NCBI RefSeq assembly: GCF_020268605.1
Contig: NZ_CP084222.1
Span: forward strand, 2,542,001 to 2,606,000
DNA from: Arsenophonus apicola
GTDB lineage: Bacteria > Pseudomonadota > Gammaproteobacteria > Enterobacterales > Enterobacteriaceae
Direction: 5' to 3'
Length of the DNA stretch: 64,000 nucleotides
Below, piece after piece: positions 57,414 to 64,000 of the stretch; positions within the stretch are counted from its first letter, which is position 1, and each line of letters opens with the position of its first letter. The position numbers were made by a program, and so were the translations under genes. The notes below the pieces were generated by a model. The model saw only the letters and a list, made by a program, of their open reading frames with translations. It was not told the DNA's origin and did not search any database.

Positions 57414-58646
57414 ATGCGCACATCCAGTTTGTCAAAGTCTGAACGTATACTCTTTCCGTTAAGTTTAACCTTATTTGAATTTAGCGTGTATATTGCTAAT
57501 GATATGATCCAACCCGCCATGTTAGAAGTGGTAGCAAATTTCAATGCTGGGGTAAAATGGATCCCCACTTCCATGACCGCTTATCTGGCTGGAGGCGTCT
57601 TCTTACAATGGTTGTTTGGCCCGTTATCAGATAAACGTGGTCGACGTCCCATTATGCTTATTGGCGTCTTGTTCTTTACTATTAGTTGCTTAACCATTTT
57701 GCTGGTTTCAAACATCGAGCAGTTTATTGCTATGCGATTCTTACAAGGTATCGGGCTATGCTTTATCGGTTCGGTTGGCTATGCAACTATTCAAGAAGCA
57801 TTTAACGAAACAGTGTGCGTTAAAATTATTGCACTAATGGCCAATGTGGCTTTGATCGCGCCCTTATTGGGGCCATTGGCCGGTGCTACATTAATTAATA
57901 TCCTTCCCTGGCAAGGCATATTTATTATTTTTGCGGTTTTAGCGTTGATCTCCTTTGTCGGTTTGTTCTTCTTTATGCCGGAAACAGTAAAGCAAAAAGG
58001 GGAAACATTATCTTTTCCCCATCTATGGTGTGATTATAAACAAGTGTTAAAAAACCGACGTTTTATCAGCGGCGCACTTGCGATAGGATTTGCCGCCGTA
58101 CCGCTCCTTGCCTGGATAGCGCTCTCCCCTGTTATTCTTATAAGTGGAGAACAACTGTCAATGCTCACCTATGCGTTGTTACAAATACCGGTTTTTGGTG
58201 GATTAATTATTGGTAACCTAACACTAAGCCATTTAACTGGGAAAAAAACTTTAGTTCAACTGATTAAATTTGGTGGTAAACCGTTAATCATTGGTTTAAT
58301 TGTGGCGGCTAGTTCAGCATTTTTCTCATCGGGCACTTACCTATGGATAACAGTAGGTTTATCTATATATGCCTTCGGGCTTGGTATGACTAACGCCTGT
58401 CTAATCCGACTCACTTTATTTTCCAGTGATGTTAGCAAAGGCACTGTCTCTGCCGCTATGGGCATCATTAACATGGTAATATTTATTTTAGGCATAGAGC
58501 TTGCCAAAATAGTTTATCTATGGAGAGATGAAAGTGCTTTTAATCTGCTAAATTTATTTTGCGGCTTATGCTGGTTGCTGCTAGTCATGTTTTTTACTTA
58601 CAAACTCCCCCAACAAGAAGAAGCATCCACAATTAAACAACTCTGA
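57414..58646 (+). CDS. mdfA: MdfA-type multidrug MFS exporter
   Basis: 410 residues from ATG 57414, equal to E. coli MdfA; the frame is open 21 codons earlier but without homology. Twelve helices. FEFSVYIANDMIQPAML carries the acidic pair Glu22/Asp30, equivalent to MdfA Glu26/Asp34 in the drug site. GPLSDKRGRRP is motif A, and ALMANVALIAPLLGPLAG is motif C of antiporters. It exports cationic and neutral drugs against protons. The gene is alone, with a terminator. Confidence 0.93.
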   Translation: MRTSSLSKSERILFPLSLTLFEFSVYIANDMIQPAMLEVVANFNAGVKWIPTSMTAYLAGGVFLQWLFGPLSDKRGRRPIMLIGVLFFTISCLTILLVSNIEQFIAMRFLQGIGLCFIGSVGYATIQEAFNETVCVKIIALMANVALIAPLLGPLAGATLINILPWQGIFIIFAVLALISFVGLFFFMPETVKQKGETLSFPHLWCDYKQVLKNRRFISGALAIGFAAVPLLAWIALSPVILISGEQLSMLTYALLQIPVFGGLIIGNLTLSHLTGKKTLVQLIKFGGKPLIIGLIVAASSAFFSSGTYLWITVGLSIYAFGLGMTNACLIRLTLFSSDVSKGTVSAAMGIINMVIFILGIELAKIVYLWRDESAFNLLNLFCGLCWLLLVMFFTYKLPQQEEASTIKQL

Positions 58647-58665
58647 CGATTTTCTCTTATTCGGA

Positions 58666-58705
58666 TAGCCACAACTGCATGCTGCTGTGGCTAATGATAT
58701 TTTTA
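58666..58705 (+). terminator. mdfA terminator
   Basis: TAGCCACA pairs with TGTGGCTA, with inner GCA/TGC pairing, then ATGATATTTTTA. Confidence 0.75.
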
Positions 58706-59082
58706 TAACCAACGATTTCGCTAACTTATTTTTCAATCAACTAGATAACCAACATAATTTTTTTAGCACTAAAAAATATAACAGCAAAATTTAAAACTAA
58801 TAAAAATACTATAAATTTAGACATTGATTGAATGAATTCAATAATAAACCCTAACGAATACAGAGTAACCTCTCAAAAATTAGGCATCATATCCCTACAA
58901 TTAATCGCCGCTATTAAATTTAATTAGGCAGGGGCAAAAATCACCAATAATTTACATATGAATCATAATCATATATCAATTTAAGCAATATTAATTAATA
59001 AATTAAACAATTTTTTTCATAAAAAACATCTGTTATGATTAGTTTCTATTAAAGACCAGATAACAATATTATCGGTGAATAT
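58706..59082. other. Spacer upstream of the OspG-like gene
   Basis: No gene. CTCAAAAATTAGG at 58872-58884 recurs at 59840-59852, flanking the OspG-like gene. Confidence 0.45.
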
Positions 59083-59676
59083 ATGTTCAATAAAGTATTA
59101 AATATTTTCCATCATAATAAATTCAGTATGTCTGTTGCATTATTGGAAAAAAATGATATAGAAAATAAAAATATTAAACTAGGCAAGTTAATTGGAAGTG
59201 GTACAGAGGGAAAAGTATATCAAGATGCCAATAATAAACATTTTTATATAAAAAAACCCTATATTAATGATAGCTATATAAAATCCAAAATGAGAGAACA
59301 GGTAGACTGTTTTAATAAATATTATGGAGAAAGAGCAGCGGCTTTCATAGAAAATGATGGTATATTTTATATTAGAATGTATAAAGTACCTGGAGTACCA
59401 ATTAGTAACATTGATGATAAAATATTTCCACCTAGTGCGCAGGAGCGCTTTCAGCATATGATTTGCGATTTAGGGGATGCAGGCATTATGCATGTTGATT
59501 TAAACTTTAAAAATATTCTTTATGATAAAGAAACAAATACATTTTATCCAATAGATTTTTCTAATGGACACGAAACATACCACAATGGAAGCAAAAACAT
59601 CAAAAACTCAATAAATAGTGTTTCAGAAATGATGTATGATTGGGCACTTAAGTATATTATCAAACATACATACTAA
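59083..59676 (+). CDS. OspG/NleH-like protein kinase, putative type III effector
   Basis: 197 residues, against 196 in Shigella OspG. Minimal kinase fold: glycine-rich LIGSGTEGKVY (36-46), candidate lysines in FYIKKPY (57-58), the VPGVPISNIDD stretch matching OspG VPGTPLSDID, catalytic HVDLNFKN (137-144, OspG HYDLNTGN) and IDFSNG (157-162, OspG IDFRN). The C-lobe is truncated as in OspG. OspG binds ubiquitin-loaded E2 enzymes in host cells and damps NF-kB signalling. No signal peptide, as in type III effectors. It looks complete, and is AT-rich and isolated, consistent with transfer. Confidence 0.85.
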   Translation: MFNKVLNIFHHNKFSMSVALLEKNDIENKNIKLGKLIGSGTEGKVYQDANNKHFYIKKPYINDSYIKSKMREQVDCFNKYYGERAAAFIENDGIFYIRMYKVPGVPISNIDDKIFPPSAQERFQHMICDLGDAGIMHVDLNFKNILYDKETNTFYPIDFSNGHETYHNGSKNIKNSINSVSEMMYDWALKYIIKHTY

Positions 59677-59710
59677 CCTGCCAAAAATCGAAAAAAACCA
59701 CTATCAATCT

Positions 59711-59754
59711 CGCTGAAGATAAGCAATAATAAAATTGATTTCTCAGCGTTTTTA
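59711..59754 (+). terminator. Terminator of the OspG-like gene
   Basis: CGCTGA at 59711 pairs with TCAGCG at 59743-59748, followed by TTTTTA. Confidence 0.65.
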
Positions 59755-59889
59755 CTATATCAATTCAACCAACTTTTATACTAAAGTGTTAGATTAACAA
59801 CAGCAATAAAACTTAATAATACCTCAATCATTAGTATCCCTCAAAAATTAGGTGTCACAGCCTGCGGTCTCCACCAATAGGTTGGGTTA

Positions 59890-60115
59890 AACTCTTGCTT
59901 TTATTTTACAGTCATTGCTAATCATTTTCTTTTCAATCACTACATTAATGCGGGTAACTTCTCCCACCGTATGTGATAACCGCGTTGATGATGACTTTTA
60001 GCTTATGAATGGGTTTTCCTGCCCGCTTTAGTTTGCCTCACAATCACCACTGCATTCGGCAGTTGTCTTAGTGCAAGCGTGTTTACCTCAGTTAGTGCGG
60101 ATATGAGGTGATAAA
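59890..60115 (-). pseudogene. Degenerate, GC-richer fragment of unknown origin
   Basis: This stretch has higher G+C than its surroundings and reads on the minus strand as short peptides in more than one frame (LSHTVGEVTRINVVIEKK; LRQLPNAVVIVRQTKAGR). ACTGCCGAATGCAGT has a relative, ACCACCGAACGCAGT, beside the terminase remnant near 63130, so it may share a phage origin. No family could be assigned. Confidence 0.35.
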
Positions 60116-60159
60116 AGACTTATCATTTATTTTATATTTAGCATTAAGAAAAATTTTGT

Positions 60160-60270
60160 TTAATATTCAGCCGATAAGTTTTAACCTTAACTGAGTGAAA
60201 ACTTATATAAAAAATACAATACTTACATCTCGACACAATTTTATTGCCTTTACACTAATGCTATTGAGTT
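60160..60270 (+). repeat. Upstream cassette of the small secreted genes, copy A
   Basis: About 111 bases aligning end to end with 61090-61200. The best part is the last 34 bases, with TTTACAYTAATGCTATTGARTT. It lies about 55 bases upstream of the gene at 60325 and probably holds its promoter. Confidence 0.75.
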
Positions 60271-60324
60271 ACTACATAAATCGGCTATTGTTAGTAATTG
60301 TTATTTATATTTGGAAAATAAAAT

Positions 60325-60516
60325 ATGAAATCATTATGTAAAATTGTTACTATTATGGTTTTTCTATCATTTAGTTATTTATCATCAGCAGAAAATAACA
60401 ATATAACGACTGATACAAATAAAAAACCAACCAATAAATGTTTTATACGTTTTGACGCCCCTAGTAAATGTGCTCCTATAAACTCCATCATCTATGGTTT
60501 ACCTGATAATGAGTGA
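60325..60516 (+). CDS. Small secreted protein, array member
   Basis: 63 residues. Signal peptide MKSLCKIVTIMVFLSFSYLSSA, then a polar 41-residue mature peptide with two cysteines (NKCFIRFDAPSKCAP), which could form a disulphide. The N-terminus shares MKSL-K with the genes at 60603, 61258, 63380 and 63881. Function unknown; host-facing peptides are one possibility. Confidence 0.7.
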   Translation: MKSLCKIVTIMVFLSFSYLSSAENNNITTDTNKKPTNKCFIRFDAPSKCAPINSIIYGLPDNE

Positions 60517-60602
60517 TTTTCATTTTCAACCGTAGCAAACTGGCAAAAAGTATTTTGTAATTAATTTTAAATATTTTTTATTTAATAATGAAAGGATAAA
60601 TG

Positions 60603-60789
60603 ATGAAATTGATATTCAAGGCATTAACTATCATCTCACTTTTAGTACTTAGCTTTCTTTCTTTAGCAGATAATAATGATGAGACTATACCGAGATATGA
60701 GTTATGAAGGTTTGATTGAAGCACATTTACCTGAAGCACATTTTCCTGAAACCAATTTAATTAAAGCTTATTTACCTGAAGCATATTGA
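60603..60789 (+). pseudogene. Small secreted protein with LPEA repeats, frameshifted
   Basis: A signal peptide MKLIFKALTIISLLVLSFLSLA is followed by 12 codons and TGA at 60705. In the next frame the reading continues SYEGLIEAHLPEAHFPETN then LIKAYLPEAY and TGA at 60787, with a repeated [HY]LPEA unit from a 15-base DNA repeat. One added or lost base near 60680 would join them. ATG at 60600 or 60603 follows AAAGGA. Confidence 0.5.
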
Positions 60790-60921
60790 CCATGAGCCAA
60801 TTTGCATAGCTACGAAATGATGTTACACCAGTAACGATAATCCTACACACTTTGTATCGACCAATAGAAATTACGAAACAAGTTTTCGTCTTTCGTTCTT
60901 AGCACAACAGCTAAATAAACA

Positions 60922-60946
60922 TACCTCTTCACATTAGGAAGAGGTA
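60922..60946 (+). terminator. TACCTCTTC hairpin, second copy
   Basis: TACCTCTTC pairs with GAAGAGGTA around a seven-base loop. The left flank CTAAATAAACA is shared with the hairpin at 42088. Confidence 0.75.
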
Positions 60947-61089
60947 AATAATAAACCGCAGCTATTTTACCAAATATAAATCTATTTAGTTTCTTACTAC
61001 GTTTAGGTAATTATTTTTTATAAACCTCTCTCACCCTTTTTCTCAATTACAAAAAATCAGACTGCTAAATATTTTTAAGAGAACTTTGG

Positions 61090-61200
61090 CTTAATATCTA
61101 GTCGATAATTTTTAACTTTAACGGTCTGATGAATTATATAAAAAATCAAAAATATTTTATTTATAATATTTTATCGCATTTACATTAATGCTATTGAATT
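61090..61200 (+). repeat. Upstream cassette of the small secreted genes, copy B
   Basis: Aligned copy of 60160-60270, 57 bases before the gene at 61258. Shared blocks include TATATAAAAAAT and TTTACAYTAATGCTATTGARTT. Confidence 0.75.
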
Positions 61201-61257
61201 GTTAATTATTAAGATTAATATTGATAATGATTTTCATTAACAGTTAAGGGATAAATT

Positions 61258-61461
61258 ATGAATAAACTATTTAAAATATTTACTACGGCATTTATTCTAG
61301 GGTTAAGTTCTTATTCGTTCGCTCAGGATGGAAATTCATCTGATGATAAAACTGATTTCGGAAAAGTAGACTTTCCAAGCGGAATCAAATCAGAACCCCT
61401 AATAACCGACTATTCTGTAGACGAAAATGATCAACTTATATCTGTAGCGCCAAGAAGGTAA
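61258..61461 (+). CDS. Small secreted protein, array member
   Basis: 67 residues. Signal peptide MNKLFKIFTTAFILGLSSYSFA, then an acidic 45-residue mature part (DGNSSDDKTDFGKVDF) ending PRR, without cysteine. ATG follows AAGGGATAA. Its hairpin terminator belongs to the CCTCTTC family. Confidence 0.7.
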   Translation: MNKLFKIFTTAFILGLSSYSFAQDGNSSDDKTDFGKVDFPSGIKSEPLITDYSVDENDQLISVAPRR

Positions 61462-61490
61462 AATTATTGCTGTTTTTTATAAAGCATATA

Positions 61491-61528
61491 TTAAGGTTAC
61501 TTCTTCATAATAGAAGAGGTAACCTTAA
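61491..61528 (+). terminator. Long GGTTACTTCTTC hairpin after the 61258 gene
   Basis: About 16 pairs (TTAAGGTTAC-TTCTTC with GAAGAGGTAACCTTAA) with a six-base loop. Its top half is the CTTC/GAAGAGGTA motif of the other two hairpins. Confidence 0.75.
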
Positions 61529-62323
61529 AATTACTTCTTAACCAATACCACTCTATTTACCAATCTCTTTAAAACAAATAGATAATTATTTTTTTGCTGA
61601 TATACCTCCCCCCTAACAACCGTACCTTTAAAATTCAGAACTGAGTTCTGAGACGAAAATAATTTCGTTCAACAACAGGCGCCAATCGATTGAGTCTTGT
61701 CTCATCCGCAGCGACGTTATATCGCTGACCTTTTCATGCGCACCGAAGACAAGCAACCGGATGAAACATTTTTTGGTTGGCGACAAAACATATAGCATGA
61801 ATAGGTGAAAAGTGAAAAACTCAGCCAGTCACTTGACTTGCGGCGTTAATAAACAATTTATTTATTTTTTAATATGATCCATGAATTAACTGGCATGCCA
61901 GACAGGATTGGAAGCTGTGCTCTACAGCTGAGAAATGAGCTGATTTATCTTATAATTGATAGAAATATGGCATCTTTTCTCACTCACATGTTAATAGGTG
62001 CTTGCATAAATCAATATATAGTACATCATACTGGCGACTATTTGTTTCTAGTTTTTCCCACCATAATATACTAACCCTGGTAAAAAGTTATTAGTCAGCT
62101 TCGATAAAATTAGTTATTTAATCTTTATTAAATCTTTTTGCTATGTCTTATCTTAGTTTTTAATGCTTAAATTGACTACGCCAAAACCACTCTATGCATT
62201 CTTTAACTAAAGCGTATTTTTTATTATTAAAATCGACTAAGAAAAAACGCTGTCGCTATAATCAATTTCATATAGCGACAGGCTCAGTTCATATTACTTT
62301 TAGCTAGTAACTGTTAGGGGAAT
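61529..62323. other. Mostly non-coding, with a doubtful frame
   Basis: Nearly 800 bases. The stretch 61630-61850 is less AT-rich than its surroundings and may be mobile-element debris, but no coding frame was recognised. A 66-codon frame at 61874-62074 (MIHELTGMPDRIGSCALQLR) lacks a ribosome-binding site and homology I can name. Confidence 0.4.
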
Positions 62324-62740
62324 TTATAGGTTAGTTATTTTTACATCTAAAACACGATATGAAAAAAAATTTTCATCATTTGAATATTGAAATTTTATTA
62401 TAGTTTCCCAGTTATTATCTTTTAACTCAAAAACTTTGATTTTTTCGCCATAATTATCATGGTAACAGTATTCAATGAAACGGTTTTTATGTTCTTCAGA
62501 TGCTAGATCTTTTAATGTCAAAAAATGTTTTTTTGCTTCTTTAGAATTTAATTCTGTTAGAGCGTTATTTAATTTTGCTATACAAGAATATGCTTTTTCT
62601 TTGCCAGTAGAAAAAAAGAAATCTTTTATTTTTTCCCATAAGGTTAATTGAATAGGTGAATTACTTTTCTGTATTTTTTTAATATCTTCAATATTGATCT
62701 TTTGTCTTATAAAAAAACTATTTCCAATAGATAAACTCAT
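62324..62740 (-). CDS. SifA N-domain-like type III effector (WEK(I/M)xxFF family)
   Basis: 138 residues. The N-terminus MSLSIGNSFF and the block LWEKIKDFFFSTGKEKA (34-50) match Salmonella SifA (MPITIGNGF; LWEKIKDFFFSTGKAKA) almost residue for residue. Further matches follow: LKDLASEEHKNRF (SifA LKELACASQRDRF), then HDNYGEKIKVFELKDNN and FSYRVLDV (SifA FSCEVMGN). WEK(I/M)xxFF is the translocation signature shared by SifA, SifB, SseJ, SspH and relatives. The protein ends where the SifA N-domain, which binds host SKIP, would end; the C-terminal GEF-like domain and CAAX box are absent. Probable translocated effector. Confidence 0.88.
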   Translation of the reverse strand: MSLSIGNSFFIRQKINIEDIKKIQKSNSPIQLTLWEKIKDFFFSTGKEKAYSCIAKLNNALTELNSKEAKKHFLTLKDLASEEHKNRFIEYCYHDNYGEKIKVFELKDNNWETIIKFQYSNDENFFSYRVLDVKITNL

Positions 62741-62905
62741 GATTAAATACCTACTAATTCTCTGATGTTAAACTTGTATTCTTTATAATTTAAAACAAAT
62801 TAATTTTAATTAAATAAACTGTTTTATTTATACAGTATTACCCTATCTATATTCTATGTGGTGTTCAACCAAAATTGGTTTTTATTGGCTTACCTGTTGC
62901 ATCAA

Positions 62906-63075
62906 TCATGCCAGTGCCATCTTGTTTTCAATAAACCAATCAGAAAAATCTACTGCTTTTAGCCGACTGAAAACCGGTTCATCATTTTTTAGCCCAGGTT
63001 TACCTGGATTGCCTGCCAGCTTTTTTTGACTATCAGTTTTGGGCGACGACTCGATTTTCCCGGCGTGCCTGCCAT
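62906..63075 (-). pseudogene. Phage terminase small subunit remnant
   Basis: From ATG 63075 the frame reads MAGTPGKSSRRPKLIVKK; after a seven-T run the other frame continues KLAGNPGKPGLKNDEPVF then SRLKAVDFSDWFIENKMALA and stops. This is the N-terminal part of a P27-type terminase small subunit with one homopolymer shift. The rest of the gene and its large subunit are missing. Confidence 0.6.
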
Positions 63076-63078
63076 AGT

Positions 63079-63379
63079 GATAGCTTTTCCATCCTTAATT
63101 TCGATTTACTTCAAAATAGCTACTGCGTTCGGTGGTTGTCTGTCTTAGCCTAGCCGCTTTTTATAGCATGGGGCGTGGGTGTAGCATGAGATCTATCCTC
63201 AGTTTTACTTTATCTGCTAATTGTATTAATAAATTAGCGATATTTTTTGCTACCTATTTATATAAAATTCTATTAATTAAGCTTTGGGGGAAATTTTTTA
63301 TTTACACAAACGTTACTTAAATGTTAAAAATAAAAGATGTTATAAGTAGTACTTTTCACTTACACATGAAAAATAAACT
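63079..63379. other. Spacer beside the terminase remnant
   Basis: No supported gene; includes ACCACCGAACGCAGT (minus strand), related to a sequence near 60045. Confidence 0.4.
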
Positions 63380-63577
63380 ATGAATAAATTACTCAAAATA
63401 TTTATTATATTTTTTCTGAATGTTGGCTTTGTCAGTATTTGCCATGCTATGGCTTCATCTACCCCTATATATGTTTGTCAGAATATCGTTATCCAAAAGG
63501 AAGATGGTAAACGCCACTGCTATACATTTGACACTAAAGGCCAACTCTATGACATTATTTTGCAAGATGATAATTGA
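63380..63577 (+). CDS. Small secreted protein, array member
   Basis: 65 residues. Signal peptide MNKLLKIFIIFFLNVGFVSICHA, then a mature part with two cysteines (YVCQNIVIQKEDGKRHCYTF). It ends ILQDDN. The ribosome-binding site is weak. Same N-terminal pattern as the 61258 gene. Confidence 0.65.
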   Translation: MNKLLKIFIIFFLNVGFVSICHAMASSTPIYVCQNIVIQKEDGKRHCYTFDTKGQLYDIILQDDN

Positions 63578-63880
63578 TTTATTTTTTACCAGATACCATA
63601 CCGCCCACTTCTTAGCGACCTCAAGGCAGTTAGCCATCAATTTACCTTGTTATATTGTGTTGATCTGATTTCCGGTAATACCTGATGATTTGACTCAAAG
63701 CTTTACTGCTATCGATGAAGAAATGTCCTCACCAACACCTATTGGATGGCTCTTGTGCCCTGCATGACGGCACTAATATATTGATTTAAAAATAAAAATT
63801 ATAATTTATTATTATGTTATTGAAATGTTAAATTTATTGTCTATTATTAATCATTCTTATATATCTTTGGAGAATAAATT
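63578..63880. other. Spacer between small secreted genes
   Basis: About 300 bases without a supported gene; short GC-richer debris near 63600-63760. Confidence 0.4.
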
Positions 63881-64000
63881 ATGAAATCATTACTTAAAAC
63901 AGCTATTGTTATATCGTTTTTTGGGTTTAGCTCATTTTCTATTGCTGATACCAATAGACCCTGGCAATGTGATGTACATACTTTACAAGTAAGAAATGCT
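63881..64000 (+). CDS. Small secreted protein, array member (5' end only)
   Basis: The first 40 codons: MKSLLKTAIVISFFGFSSFS, cleavage near SIA-DT, then RPWQCDVHTLQVRNA. It starts ten bases after GGAG and continues past the window's right edge. Clear relative of the other MKSL/MNKL genes. Confidence 0.7.
   Translation, partial: MKSLLKTAIVISFFGFSSFSIADTNRPWQCDVHTLQVRNA

Noticed and set aside
1..64000. CRISPR arrays, rRNA and tRNA genes
   Set aside because: No regularly spaced repeats, no rRNA-like sequence and no tRNA T-loop context was noticed; a tRNAscan run would be needed to exclude a tRNA fully.

Overview
The window is AT-rich gammaproteobacterial DNA. Its housekeeping genes align closely with Enterobacterales proteins: the dcw cluster, cra, leuABCD, mutH, speAB, metK-sprT, nikABCDE and mdfA. 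Low G+C, long non-coding AT-rich gaps, many freshly broken genes, insertion sequences and homologues of type III effectors suggest a host-associated, probably insect-associated, member of the Morganellaceae such as Arsenophonus. The genus is an inference; no rRNA or tRNA gene was seen.

Layout. 1-8.6 kb (minus strand): start of murE, ftsI, ftsL, rsmH and mraZ with a conserved mra promoter and MraZ repeats, then cra, a long-chain acyl-CoA ligase (where E. coli has ilvIH) and leuO. 9.2-14.2 kb: leucine operon with promoter, leader peptide, attenuator, leuABCD and terminator. 14.3-14.7 kb: a cluster of DnaA boxes, then mutH. 15.6-18.5 kb: an ExoY-like nucleotidyl cyclase gene split by an IS200/IS605-type element. 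18.7-25.5 kb: speB, speA, metK, sprT, and mgtE behind an M-box magnesium riboswitch. 25.7-42 kb: envelope and secreted functions (YceI and cytochrome b561, DUF1471 protein, broken porin, AmiD, virion-lysin-like protein, AA10 lytic monooxygenase with one premature stop, TehB, siderophore receptor, DUF3472 protein, secreted nuclease). 42.7-44.9 kb: a small lipoprotein gene cut by the second IS copy. 45.2-53.4 kb: metal uptake, with a His-rich zinc-type TonB receptor plus methyltransferase behind a Zur-like box, divergent from nikABCDE behind a NikR-like operator. 53.5-64 kb: accessory region with a DUF421 protein, a broken Cys/His hydrolase-like gene, toxin-antitoxin remnants, mdfA, an OspG-like kinase, an array of small secreted proteins, a SifA N-domain homologue, and phage remnants.

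How the parts fit. The left third is a conserved chromosomal backbone. The right two thirds carry accessory loci facing the host: metal scavenging, secreted hydrolases and at least three homologues of type III effectors (ExoY, OspG and the SifA N-domain). Many of these are decaying through single in-frame TGA codons, homopolymer indels or IS insertion, as expected for a recently host-restricted genome. No secretion apparatus gene is present in the window.
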